Shown one piece after another: positions 1-7,148 of a stretch of DNA of 9,745 nucleotides (the first letter of the stretch is position 1; the number at the start of each line of letters is the position of its first letter). The notes beneath the pieces were generated by a model, which saw nothing but the letters and a program-made list of their open reading frames with translations, was not told the origin of the DNA and did not search any database. Where the stretch lies: contig CAIYPH010000063.1 in NCBI GenBank assembly GCA_903928045.1, positions 1-9,745 of the forward strand, written 5' to 3'. Source of the DNA: an uncultured Rhodospirillales bacterium. Its GTDB lineage: Bacteria; Pseudomonadota; Alphaproteobacteria; Acetobacterales; Acetobacteraceae. Position numbers and translations under genes: made by a program.

Positions 1-1
1 G

Positions 2-919
2 GCCAATGGCGGGCTGCTCTCTCTTGCCGATCTCGCGGAGTTCCGCGTGCGCGAACACGCGCCGCTGGAAATCATCTATCGCGGCCGCCGGATCGCCGCC
101 CCTCCCCCGCCGGCAGGCGGCATCGTCATCGCCGAGATGCTGCGCATCCTCGAGCGGTTCGACCTGGTGGCGATGGGTCATAATTCCCCCGAATATATCC
201 GCGTGTTGGCCGAAGCGATGAAGATCGCCGGGCTCGACAAGGACACGCATATCGGCGACCCCGATTTCGTACCGCCGCCCTTGGAAATGCTGCTTTCGGA
301 CGGCTACGCCGATGGCTGCGCCGCGCGCATCCGGGCCGGAGAGAAGACCTCGCTGCCCCGCGTCGGCGGCGATGCCAAGCATACCACGACGATCTCCTGC
401 GTGGATGCGGAGGGCATGGTGGTCTCACTCACCCATACGCTTGGCACGCCGTCCGGGGTTATCCCACCAGGCACCGGCTTCATGCTGAACGGCGCGATGA
501 ACTGGTATGACCCGCGGCCAGGCCGCGCCGGCTCCATCGCCCCGCGCAAGCGCCGTTTTTCGTCGATGTCCCCCACCATCGTGCTGGAGGGCAACACGCC
601 GGTCGCCACGCTCGGCGCGCCGGGCGGCGCTTGGATCGGGGTCGCAATTCTGCAGGTGCTGCTGAATGTGCTGGATTGGGGGATGAGCATGCAGGAGGCG
701 GTGCAGGCGCCGCGCTTCTCGGCGACGACCAATGACATCGACATCTCCAACCGCATCACCCGCGCCACCCAGCGCGCGGTGGAAGCGATGGGCTACGGTG
801 TGAAACGCTCGCCGATGAGCTTCCCCTTCGCCGCGCCGCACGGCATCACCATGTGGGACGGGAAGCTGGAAGGCGGCGCCGACCCGCAGCGGGACGGCTA
901 TGTCGGCGTGGTCGCCTGA
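2..919 (+). CDS. Gamma-glutamyltransferase family protein, C-terminal part (5' end outside window)
   Basis: N-terminal nucleophile hydrolase of the gamma-glutamyltranspeptidase (GGT) family, whose members are usually exported and self-cleave into two subunits. The frame is open from base 2, so the true start lies upstream; an ATG at 47 falls inside conserved sequence (YRG, then PPPPAGG) and is not the start. The 305 visible residues hold the end of the large subunit and all of the small one. The self-processing nucleophile is probably the first Thr of HTTTIS (codon 383-385, visible residue 128). FSSMSPTIV and GAPGGAWIG match the Ser-Ser and Gly-Gly oxyanion/pocket motifs, and the C-terminal GGADPQRDGY is typical. 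By eye against E. coli GGT, the residues equivalent to Asn411, Gln430 and Asp433, which hold the gamma-glutamyl group, are Gly, Ala and Trp, so glutathione may not be the substrate. The family is sure; the specificity is not. It converges on comEC three bases away. Confidence 0.93.
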   Translation, partial: ANGGLLSLADLAEFRVREHAPLEIIYRGRRIAAPPPPAGGIVIAEMLRILERFDLVAMGHNSPEYIRVLAEAMKIAGLDKDTHIGDPDFVPPPLEMLLSDGYADGCAARIRAGEKTSLPRVGGDAKHTTTISCVDAEGMVVSLTHTLGTPSGVIPPGTGFMLNGAMNWYDPRPGRAGSIAPRKRRFSSMSPTIVLEGNTPVATLGAPGGAWIGVAILQVLLNVLDWGMSMQEAVQAPRFSATTNDIDISNRITRATQRAVEAMGYGVKRSPMSFPFAAPHGITMWDGKLEGGADPQRDGYVGVVA

Positions 920-926
920 GACTCAG
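916..926. repeat. Short palindrome spanning the convergent ggt-family/comEC stop codons
   Basis: CTGAG-A-CTCAG is a perfect inverted repeat. It contains the TGA of the GGT-family gene (917-919) and, on the minus strand, the TGA of comEC (925-923). Part of the symmetry is forced, because two convergent TGA stops read TGA...TCA, but it extends one further base pair on each side. It has no U-tract and is too short to call a terminator. Confidence 0.35.
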
Positions 927-3043
927 TCGACCGGCACCGCGTCGGAAGGCGCGACGACCAATCCGGCGGGAATCGCGCCGCCGACCGGCCTCAGTGGCAT
1001 CCATGGCCGCTCGCCGCGCAGTTCGCGATCAGTCAGCACCGTGACGCCGGATTCGGTCACCCAGGCGGCGCTCGCCCCGCCGCGCCAGACGCTGAAGCGG
1101 TCGATGTAGGGTGGTGGGCGGGCGCACTTGAAGCGCAGTGGCTCGAGGGAGACCACCAAATCCCCCTCGCAGGAGGCCCCGGAACGGACGATGCGGACGG
1201 TGCGTTCGTGCATACGTGCCGCACAGTCCGCATCGGTGCAGGTGATCGTGCCGCCCGGAGAGGTGGCGGGCGGCAAGGGCTGGGCGGCCGCATCGGTGCC
1301 CCAGAGCTGGCGCCAAGTGTCCCGCACGAGGCCTGATCCGCCCTTGGCGGGCGTGATGAATATGGCTTCTCCGGTGCGCAGTCCGATCATCCGCGCGTCG
1401 GCGGAGACCACCACATCCGGCGGCGGGGCGGCGAGCGGCGAGAGCGCCCCGGCGAGGATCGCCAGCAGCCCGAGCAGGCGCAGCCGAGTCCGCCATATGC
1501 CGAGCCAGGCGAGCCCGAGGGAGAGCAGAAGCAGGCCCCAGGGCGCCATATGGGGCACCGCGATCACCGCCGCCGGCCAGGCAGCGACCTGGCGGCCGAC
1601 GAGCAGGATCAGATCGATGCCCCAGCCCATCACCCACAGCACCGGCGCTTCGGCATGCAGCGGCATCAGCAGCAGCGCCAGCATCCCCGCCGGCATCACC
1701 CATAGCGCGGTGAGCGGCACGGCGACGACGTTGGCGGCGATGTAGTAGAGCTGGGCGTGGCCGAAGTGATAGGCACCGTAGGGGGCGGAGGCGGTGCCGG
1801 CCAGTGCGCTGGTCAGGGCCAGGGCGACCACATGGCCGAGGATGCGGCGGTGCAGGGCGCCGTCGCCGTGCAGGCGAGCCAACGCCGGCCGCAGCGCTTC
1901 GTAGCCGGAGATCAGCGCCAGCACGGCGGAAAAGCTCATCTGGAAGCTCACGCCCATCACCTCATGCGGGGCGATGAGCACCAGCACTGCCATGGCCAGC
2001 CCGAGCCCGCGCAGCGACATCGCACGCCGCCCGACGATCACGCCCAGCGTCACCAGCGCAGCCATCGCGAAGCTGCGCATGATCGGCACGTGTGCGCTCG
2101 TCAGCACCATGTAGAACAGCCCGGCCGCCAGCGCGGCGACCGCGGCGATCTGCTTCAGCGGCCAATGCAGGGCGGCGCGCTCCGACAGCGCCATCCCCAT
2201 GCGCGAGAGGCCAAACGCCCATAGCATCACCACCCCGATATGCAGTCCGGCGATGGCGAGCAGATGGGCGAGGCCGGAATCCCGGAAGGCCGCGCGATCG
2301 GCCTCCGGGATCGAAGCGGTGCCGCCGGTGAGCAGGGTGGCCGCGATCGCCGCGCGCTCCGCCGGCAGAGCGGCGGAGACGCGGGCGATGATGGTCTCAC
2401 GCAGCGCCTGCACACTGGCCGCGATGCCGGCGGCCGCCCCAGGCGACACCGACTGCACGGGCCGCAGGGCGAAGCCGTAGCCGCCGAAGCCGGCATAGAA
2501 GGCATCGCGTTGGAAATCCCAACCGCCGGGGACCGCGGGCGGCGCGGGGCGGCTGACCATGGCGCGGAGCGCGATGCGGTCGCCGGTTGCCATCGGCGTC
2601 TCATCGCCCGCCCGCAGCCGGATGCGCAGCAGGCGCGGCAGCGGGTCACCGGCATCGATACGCGCGGCCTCGATGGTCACCCGCCGCCCGGCCGGCAGTT
2701 GCTCGACCGCGCGGAGTTGCCCGGTGATCTCCAGCGCACGGTTGGGCAGGTCCAGGAGGGGCGGCGCGCGCCACGTAGCGAACTGGGCCGAGCCCATGCC
2801 GATGGCCGCCGCGACGACCAGCATCGCCAGCGTGCGTAGCCAGAGGGAGCGGGCCAGCGCAACGGCCAGCACGGCGAGGCATCCAACCCCTGCCCCGGCC
2901 AACCTCGACGGCTCGGCGCCAAGGCTAAAATAGTAGGCCGCCCCAAGCGCCATCGCCACCGGCAGCCAGAGCGCGAAACGGCCGCGCTCGGCCTCCATCC
3001 ACCTGGCGAGGACGCCGGGCGTGCGGAAGGCGTCATCGCTCAT
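923..3043 (-). CDS. comEC: ComEC/Rec2-family DNA-uptake channel protein lacking the nuclease-type domain
   Basis: Inner-membrane channel that carries single-stranded DNA into the cytoplasm in natural transformation. From the chosen start it has 706 residues. Order: an N-terminal hydrophobic hairpin (about 20-95), a soluble DUF4131 (OB-fold-like) region (about 95-215), then the polytopic Competence domain with the hallmark LLAIAGLHIGVV (His about 268) and many membrane segments to about 540, then a soluble tail. The tail has no HxHxDH motif of the metallo-beta-lactamase domain found in longer ComEC proteins; it is a short segment with four cysteines (about 602, 607, 625, 640). Start: the frame stays open to 3187, but that would overlap gltX. 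ATG at 3043 (MSDDAF) or 3055 (MQSG) both fit, and neither has a clear Shine-Dalgarno; 3043 is chosen on the usual N-terminus. It is divergent from gltX. dprA, another transformation gene, lies at 7750-8865. Confidence 0.9.
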   Translation of the reverse strand: MSDDAFRTPGVLARWMEAERGRFALWLPVAMALGAAYYFSLGAEPSRLAGAGVGCLAVLAVALARSLWLRTLAMLVVAAAIGMGSAQFATWRAPPLLDLPNRALEITGQLRAVEQLPAGRRVTIEAARIDAGDPLPRLLRIRLRAGDETPMATGDRIALRAMVSRPAPPAVPGGWDFQRDAFYAGFGGYGFALRPVQSVSPGAAAGIAASVQALRETIIARVSAALPAERAAIAATLLTGGTASIPEADRAAFRDSGLAHLLAIAGLHIGVVMLWAFGLSRMGMALSERAALHWPLKQIAAVAALAAGLFYMVLTSAHVPIMRSFAMAALVTLGVIVGRRAMSLRGLGLAMAVLVLIAPHEVMGVSFQMSFSAVLALISGYEALRPALARLHGDGALHRRILGHVVALALTSALAGTASAPYGAYHFGHAQLYYIAANVVAVPLTALWVMPAGMLALLLMPLHAEAPVLWVMGWGIDLILLVGRQVAAWPAAVIAVPHMAPWGLLLLSLGLAWLGIWRTRLRLLGLLAILAGALSPLAAPPPDVVVSADARMIGLRTGEAIFITPAKGGSGLVRDTWRQLWGTDAAAQPLPPATSPGGTITCTDADCAARMHERTVRIVRSGASCEGDLVVSLEPLRFKCARPPPYIDRFSVWRGGASAAWVTESGVTVLTDRELRGERPWMPLRPVGGAIPAGLVVAPSDAVPVD

Positions 3044-3122
3044 GCCGGATTGCATGACTGCCACGCTACGACGCAACGTCGGCCCATGATAGAAGCGCGG
3101 CCCGTCGACGAGAGACCGAGCC
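3044..3122. promoter_or_regulatory. Divergent comEC/gltX intergenic region
   Basis: This 79-base region must hold the promoters of both genes unless transcription enters from outside. It contains a perfect 5-bp inverted repeat with a CAA loop (CGACG-CAA-CGTCG, 3069-3081) and an 8-base palindrome CGTCGACG (3103-3110) that repeats the same half-sites. A TATCAT hexamer on the minus strand (3091-3086) is a fair -10 for comEC, but no matching -35 is clear. GAGA at 3112-3115 is the nearest purine-rich stretch before the gltX ATG. The promoter role comes from position only. Confidence 0.4.
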
Positions 3123-4505
3123 ATGACCGTCCGCACCCGCTTCGCCCCGAGCCCCACCGGCATGCTGCATATCGGCGGCGCCCGCACCGCGCTGTTTAAC
3201 TATTTGTTCAGCCGCCACCACGGGGGCGAATTCCTGTTGCGCATCGAGGACACCGACAAGGAGCGCAGCACCCAGGCCGCCACCCAGGCGATTCTCGACG
3301 GTCTCGCCTGGCTCGGCCTCGAGACGGATGCACCGCCGGTCTACCAGTCCAAGCGCGCCGCCCGGCATGCCGAGGTGGCGCATGCCATGGTCGCTGCAGG
3401 GAAGGCGTATAAGTGCTGGCTGTCGGCCGATGAGCTGAAGGCGATGCGCGAGGCCAATCCCGGCCTCAAGGTCCGCAGCCCCTGGCGCGACCGCGATCCG
3501 GGCACCGGGCCCAACGATGTCGCCCCGGCGATCCGCCTGCGCGCCCCGCAGGAGGGCGAGACGGTGGTGGAGGATCTCGTGCAGGGCACCGTACGAGTCG
3601 CCAATGCCGAACTCGACGACATGATCATCCTGCGCAGCGACGGCACGCCGACCTACCAGCACGCCGTGGTGGTGGACGACCATGACATGGCGATCACCCA
3701 TGTCATCCGCGGCGATGATCACCTCACCAACACCTTCCGCCAGGCGCAGATCTATGACGCCATGGGCTGGGAGCGCCCGCGCTTCGCCCATGTGCCGCTG
3801 ATCCATGGCGCCGACGGGCATAAGCTCTCCAAGCGCCACGGCGCCGTCTCGGTGATGGAGTTTGACGTCCAGGGCTATCTGCCCGAGGCGCTCTGCAACT
3901 ACCTGATGCGGCTGGGCTGGTCGCACGGCGATCTCGAGGTGATATCCCGCGACGAGGCGATCCGCCTGTTCGACATCGTCGACGTCAACCGCGGCGCCGC
4001 ACGGATGGACTACGCCAAGCTCAACAATCTCAACGGCGTCTGGATCCGGGCCGCCGAGGATGCCCGCCTCACGGAGATGGCGCTGGCCCGCCTCGCCGGG
4101 CGCGAGGGGCTCGACCTCACCGCCGGCGCCCCGCGCATCGCCGCCCTGATGCCGGAGCTGAAGCAGCGGGCCAAGACGATGATCGAACTCGCTGATTCCG
4201 CAACATTCCTCGCCCGCCCCCTGCCCTTGCCGCTCGACGCCAAGGCCGCCGCCGCCCTCACCGACGAGGGGCGCGCTTTGCTCGCCGGCCTCAAGGGCAT
4301 CCTGGCCGCAACCGCATTCGAGCGGGAGGCGATCGACGGCGCGCTGCGCAGCTTCGCCGAGGCGCAAGGCAAGAAGCTCGGCCAGATCGCCCAGCCGCTG
4401 CGCATCGCCCTCACCGGCAGCACCGTCAGCCCCGGCATCGACGCGACGCTGCTGGCCCTCGGTAAAGATGAGGCGCTGGCCCGCATCGCGGCGCTGGCCG
4501 GCTGA
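3123..4505 (+). CDS. gltX: Glutamyl-tRNA synthetase (GluRS)
   Basis: Class I aminoacyl-tRNA synthetase that charges tRNA(Glu) in the cytoplasm, and often tRNA(Gln) for later transamidation where GlnRS is absent. It has 460 residues, close to E. coli (471). The catalytic Rossmann domain starts [14 protein letters not shown], with the HIGH-class motif HIGG at 16-19; [12 protein letters not shown] follows, and the second ATP motif is KLSKR at 234-238 (KMSKS class). The C-terminal half is the helical anticodon-binding region. Of the zinc ligands of E. coli GluRS (Cys98, Cys100, Cys125, His127), only the first has a counterpart (Cys98), so this is a zinc-free type. The ATG at 3123 sits right before the conserved N-terminus. 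Many Alphaproteobacteria carry two gltX paralogues with different tRNA preference; which one this is cannot be told here. It diverges from comEC and abuts the DUF427 gene. Confidence 0.97.
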   Translation: MTVRTRFAPSPTGMLHIGGARTALFNYLFSRHHGGEFLLRIEDTDKERSTQAATQAILDGLAWLGLETDAPPVYQSKRAARHAEVAHAMVAAGKAYKCWLSADELKAMREANPGLKVRSPWRDRDPGTGPNDVAPAIRLRAPQEGETVVEDLVQGTVRVANAELDDMIILRSDGTPTYQHAVVVDDHDMAITHVIRGDDHLTNTFRQAQIYDAMGWERPRFAHVPLIHGADGHKLSKRHGAVSVMEFDVQGYLPEALCNYLMRLGWSHGDLEVISRDEAIRLFDIVDVNRGAARMDYAKLNNLNGVWIRAAEDARLTEMALARLAGREGLDLTAGAPRIAALMPELKQRAKTMIELADSATFLARPLPLPLDAKAAAALTDEGRALLAGLKGILAATAFEREAIDGALRSFAEAQGKKLGQIAQPLRIALTGSTVSPGIDATLLALGKDEALARIAALAG

Positions 4506-4512
4506 TCAGCCG
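4499..4512. repeat. Perfect 14-base palindrome at abutting gltX and DUF427 stop codons
   Basis: CGGCTGATCAGCCG is perfectly self-complementary and centred on the junction where the gltX TGA (4503-4505) meets the minus-strand TGA of the DUF427 gene (4508-4506). Only the central TGATCA is forced by back-to-back TGA stops; four further base pairs on each side are not. In RNA from either strand it can fold as a 5-bp stem with a GATC loop. There is no U-tract on either side, so a role in stopping convergent transcription is inference. Confidence 0.5.
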
Positions 4513-4865
4513 ATCTCGATGGCGTCGACCCGATCGGGGTAGAACGCGAGGTAGCCGCTGATCGCTTCGACCGCCTCGATTGGCGTCTCGTAGGTCCAGA
4601 TCGCGTTGACCGTCGTGCGGTCACCGACGGTGACGCTGTAATAGCTGGCGTCGCCCTTCCAGGGGCAATGGCTCGCGTGCGCGGTGCGCTGGCACAACTC
4701 CATGCGGACATCGCTGCGCGGGATGTACTGCACCGGGCCGTAGGGCGTCTCGCGGAGCGTGAGTGCCGCCGTGGTATCGGCGATGGTCACGCCCGCGAAG
4801 CTCACCCGCACCCGCCCCGGCGTTGGCACGATGGTGATCTGCTTGGTCGGTTTGGTCTCGGGCAT
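4506..4865 (-). CDS. DUF427 domain-containing small protein
   Basis: Cytoplasmic-looking protein of 119 residues that is almost entirely one DUF427 domain, a compact mostly beta fold of unknown biochemical role in many bacteria. Visible family marks are a beta-rich N-terminal half (GRVRVSFAGVTIADT), the YIPRSDV segment about 47-53, and the signature CPWKGDASYY at 67-76. The C-terminal stretch (AIWTYETP, then SGYLAFYPDRVDAIEI) is also typical. Start choice: an in-frame ATG lies at 4877, but the ATG at 4865 has a clean GGAGG five bases before it, and that GGAGG overlaps the upstream ATG, so 4865 is preferred. There is no signal peptide or membrane segment. It converges on gltX with no spacer and diverges from pyrB across 80 bases. 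The assignment is by signature; no function can be given. Confidence 0.92.
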   Translation of the reverse strand: MPETKPTKQITIVPTPGRVRVSFAGVTIADTTAALTLRETPYGPVQYIPRSDVRMELCQRTAHASHCPWKGDASYYSVTVGDRTTVNAIWTYETPIEAVEAISGYLAFYPDRVDAIEIG

Positions 4866-4870
4866 GGCGG

Positions 4871-4875
4871 CCTCC
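4871..4875 (-). promoter_or_regulatory. Shine-Dalgarno site for the DUF427 gene
   Basis: GGAGG on the minus strand, five bases before the ATG at 4865. It decides that start over the in-frame ATG at 4877, whose codon overlaps the site. Confidence 0.7.
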
Positions 4876-4920
4876 ATGCGTCAGCCTAGCATGATCGGGC
4901 GCCCCCCTGTAACCTGCGGC

Positions 4921-4935
4921 CCCGTCACCGACGGG
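4921..4935 (+). promoter_or_regulatory. Small hairpin just before the pyrB start
   Basis: CCCGTC-ACC-GACGGG is a perfect 6-bp inverted repeat with a three-base loop, ending ten bases before the TTG start of pyrB. Its 3' arm carries GGG of GGGA (4933-4936), the only Shine-Dalgarno-like run at a useful distance from the start, so folding could hide the ribosome-binding site. No U-tract follows, so it is not an intrinsic terminator. It could also be a protein-binding operator or chance in GC-rich DNA. Confidence 0.4.
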
Positions 4936-4945
4936 ACCCCATCCT

Positions 4946-5881
4946 TTGGCCCTAGCACACCGCCACCTCCTGCAAATCGAGGGCATGCACCCGCCCGAGA
5001 TCGACTCCGTGCTCGATCTCGCGGAGAGCTACGCCTTGCTCAACCGCTCCGGCAAAACCCAGCGCGATCTGCTGCGCGGACGCACGCTGATCAATCTTTT
5101 TTTCGAAGATTCAACGCGTACTCGCACGAGCTTCGAGCTGGCGGGCAAGCGGCTCGGCGCCGATGTGATCAACATGTCGGTCTCCACCTCCTCGGTGAAC
5201 AAGGGCGAAACCCTGCTCGACACCGCGGCGACGCTGAACGCCATGAACTGCGACCTGTTGGTGGTCCGCCATGGCGACTCGGGGGCGCCGGCGCTGCTCG
5301 CCCGCAAGGTGGATGCCGCGGTGATCAACGCCGGCGACGGCACCCATGAGCACCCCACCCAGGCCCTGCTCGACGCGCTGACCATCCGCCGCCGTCGCGG
5401 CCGGCTGGAGGGGCTGACGGTGGCGATCTGCGGGGACGTGCTGCACAGCCGCGTCGCCCGCTCCAACATCTTCCTGCTCTCGGCCATGGGCAGCCGCGTG
5501 CGGGTGATCGGCCCGCCCACGCTGATGCCGGCCGAGGTCGCCCGCCTCGGCGTCGAGGTGTTCCACGACATGCGCGAGGGGCTTCAGGGCTGCGACATCG
5601 TGATGATGCTGCGGTTGCAAAAGGAGCGGATGACGCGCGGGCTGATCCCCTCCTTCCGCGAATTCTTCCGCTTCTACGGGCTGGACGCCGAGAAACTCGC
5701 CTTCGCCAAGCCCGATGCCCTGGTGATGCATCCCGGCCCGATGAACCGCGGGGTGGAAATCGCCTCGGACGTGGCGGACGACCCAATCCGCAGCCTTATC
5801 AAGGAGCAGGTCGAGATGGGCGTCGCGGTCCGCATGGCCGTGCTCGACATGCTGGCGCGCCGGAATCAGCGCAATGACTGA
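4946..5881 (+). CDS. pyrB: Aspartate carbamoyltransferase catalytic subunit, TTG start
   Basis: Joins carbamoyl phosphate and aspartate to give N-carbamoyl-aspartate, the committed step of UMP synthesis in the cytoplasm. It has 311 residues, the normal catalytic-chain length. The carbamoyl-phosphate site is [13 protein letters not shown] (STRTR at 56-60), followed by the mobile-loop SSVNKGETL (Lys86), then [13 protein letters not shown], and the aspartate-site segment [11 protein letters not shown] near the C-terminus. Start: the only early initiator in frame after the TAA at 4910-4912 is TTG at 4946. The next ATG (4985) would remove the conserved HLLQIEGM strand, and its nearest purine run (GAGGG) is one base away, too close to serve. 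TTG is therefore preferred. No regulatory chain pyrI is visible. The gene overlaps pyrC' by eight bases (ATGACTGA), which suggests translational coupling and joint assembly of the two products. Confidence 0.96.
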   Translation: MALAHRHLLQIEGMHPPEIDSVLDLAESYALLNRSGKTQRDLLRGRTLINLFFEDSTRTRTSFELAGKRLGADVINMSVSTSSVNKGETLLDTAATLNAMNCDLLVVRHGDSGAPALLARKVDAAVINAGDGTHEHPTQALLDALTIRRRRGRLEGLTVAICGDVLHSRVARSNIFLLSAMGSRVRVIGPPTLMPAEVARLGVEVFHDMREGLQGCDIVMMLRLQKERMTRGLIPSFREFFRFYGLDAEKLAFAKPDALVMHPGPMNRGVEIASDVADDPIRSLIKEQVEMGVAVRMAVLDMLARRNQRND

Positions 5882-7148
5882 CCTTATTTTCGAGAACGTC
5901 CGCCTGGTGGATCCCGCCTCCGGCCTGGATATCGTCGGCGCCCTGCTGGTGCGCGATGGGCGGGTCGCCGATCTCGGCCGCAGAATCGGCCGGCCCGAGG
6001 GCGCAAGGGTAATCGACGGCGACGGCGCAATTCTATGCCCCGGCCTGGTCGACATGCGCGCCGAAGTCGGTGAGCCCGGCGGGGAATACCGCGAAACCAT
6101 CGCCTCGGCGGCGGTGGCGGCGGCGGCCGGCGGCATCACCACCCTGGCCGCCCTGCCCGACACCAAGCCGGCGATCGATGACCCCGCCTTGGTGCGCCAT
6201 CTGCGCGCCCGCGGCGAGGAGACCGGCAGCCTCACCATCCTTCCCTACGCCGCCGCCACCAAGGGCTGCCGCGGCGAGGAACTGGCCGAACTCGGCCTGC
6301 TGCGCGAGGCCGGCGCCGTCGCCTTCACCGATGGCGCGCGGGCGATCGGCTCGGCCCGGATGATGCGGCTGATCCTCTCCTACGCCAAAGCCTTCGGCGC
6401 CCGCGTGGTGCAGCATCCGGAGGAGCCGACGCTGGCCGAGGGCGGCGCCGCGACCTCCGGCGAACTCGCCACCCGCCTCGGCCTGCCCGCCATCCACCCC
6501 GCCGCCGAGGCGCTGATGGTGGCGCGGGACCTGCGCCTGCTCCGCATGACCGGCGGGGCGCTCCACTTCGCCCATGTCTCGACCGGCGAGGCCATCGACC
6601 TGATCCGCGCCGCCAAGGCCGACGGGCTCGACGTCACCTGCGACACGGCGCCGCCCTATTTCGACCTCAACGAAACGGCGATCGGCAATTTCCGCACCTA
6701 TGCGAAACTCTCGCCGCCCCTGCGCGCCGAGGAAGACCGGCTGGCCGTGGTCGCCGCGCTGGCCGATGGCACCATCGACGCCATCGCCTCTGACCATCAA
6801 CCGCGCGACGCCGATGACAAGCGCCTGCCCTTCGCCCAGGCGGCCGCCGGCGGGGTTGGCCTCGCTACTTTGCTCGCCGTCACCCTCGCCCAGGTGCATG
6901 GCGGCGCCATCCCCCTCGCCCGCGCGCTCGGCCTGCTGACCGCAGGCCCGGCCAATGTGCTCGGTGTCAAAGCCGGCACGCTCGCCAAGGGCGCCCCGGC
7001 CGATCTCTGCCTGTTCGATCTCGACGCCGCTTGGCAGGTCGAGGCCGGAGAATTGCCCGGCCGGGCGCAGAACACCCCATTCGACGGGCGGGCGCTGGAG
7101 GGGCGGGTCATCGGCACCTGGAAAGCCGGGCGGAGGGTTTTCGGATGA
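5874..7148 (+). CDS. pyrC: Dihydroorotase-like protein PyrC', probably noncatalytic partner of PyrB
   Basis: Amidohydrolase-fold protein of 424 residues, homologous to dihydroorotase. Family architecture is complete: small beta domain, then PGLVDM (56-61), barrel strands with [23 protein letters not shown], the IASDHQPRD segment, and a C-terminal beta return ([13 protein letters not shown]). Several catalytic positions have changed. The HxH metal pair after PGLVDM is Arg62 and Glu64; the TPHH segment reads APPY (259-262); the DHAPH box reads DHQPR (307-311), keeping only the Asp-His; MPNTxP reads LPDTKP. This is the pattern of pseudo-dihydroorotases known from Pseudomonas PyrC', which hold the aspartate carbamoyltransferase assembly together without catalysis. 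If so, an active dihydroorotase should be encoded elsewhere. The ATG at 5874 lies inside the pyrB end, and the stop overlaps plsY by four bases. Family membership is sure; loss of activity is inferred from residues. Confidence 0.93.
   Translation: MTDLIFENVRLVDPASGLDIVGALLVRDGRVADLGRRIGRPEGARVIDGDGAILCPGLVDMRAEVGEPGGEYRETIASAAVAAAAGGITTLAALPDTKPAIDDPALVRHLRARGEETGSLTILPYAAATKGCRGEELAELGLLREAGAVAFTDGARAIGSARMMRLILSYAKAFGARVVQHPEEPTLAEGGAATSGELATRLGLPAIHPAAEALMVARDLRLLRMTGGALHFAHVSTGEAIDLIRAAKADGLDVTCDTAPPYFDLNETAIGNFRTYAKLSPPLRAEEDRLAVVAALADGTIDAIASDHQPRDADDKRLPFAQAAAGGVGLATLLAVTLAQVHGGAIPLARALGLLTAGPANVLGVKAGTLAKGAPADLCLFDLDAAWQVEAGELPGRAQNTPFDGRALEGRVIGTWKAGRRVFG
7132..7136 (+). promoter_or_regulatory. 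Shine-Dalgarno site for plsY
   Basis: GGAGG within the last codons of pyrC', eight bases before the ATG at 7145. It favours 7145 over the in-frame ATGs at 7148 and 7154. Confidence 0.65.

Larger units (their letters stand above)
4866..4945. promoter_or_regulatory. Divergent DUF427/pyrB intergenic region (operon leader)
   Basis: These 80 bases separate the DUF427 gene from the pyrB-topA operon and are the only evident place for that operon's main promoter. I see weak hexamers (TAGCAT at 4887-4892 on the plus strand) but no convincing -35/-10 pair. The pyrB frame is closed by TAA at 4910-4912, and no ATG or GTG lies between that stop and 4946. A small hairpin at 4921-4935 is listed separately. 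Confidence 0.4.

Noticed and set aside
304..841. Minus-strand open frames opposite the GGT-family gene
   Set aside because: Mirror frames of a well-conserved gene; no motifs and no plausible start signals.
3044..3187. Upstream extension of comEC to an ATG at 3187
   Set aside because: It would overlap the conserved N-terminus of gltX on the other strand, and the extra residues are unlike a ComEC N-terminus.
3066..4367. Long minus-strand open frame (433 codons) antisense to gltX
   Set aside because: Composition is a Gly/Ala/His/Arg-rich mirror of gltX codons with no recognisable domain; long antisense frames are common where third positions are nearly all G or C, and gltX is unmistakable on the plus strand.
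4866..4945. Sigma70-type promoter for pyrB or the DUF427 gene
   Set aside because: Only isolated weak hexamers (such as TAGCAT at 4887-4892) without a well-spaced partner; not strong enough to place a promoter.
5111..6238. Minus-strand open frame antisense to pyrB and the start of pyrC'
   Set aside because: Low-complexity Arg/Ala/Pro/His-rich translation without family motifs; it crosses the border of two well-supported genes.
7031..7144. Upstream extension of plsY to an ATG at 7031
   Set aside because: It lies inside pyrC' in another frame, has no PlsY similarity, and GGAGG points to the ATG at 7145.
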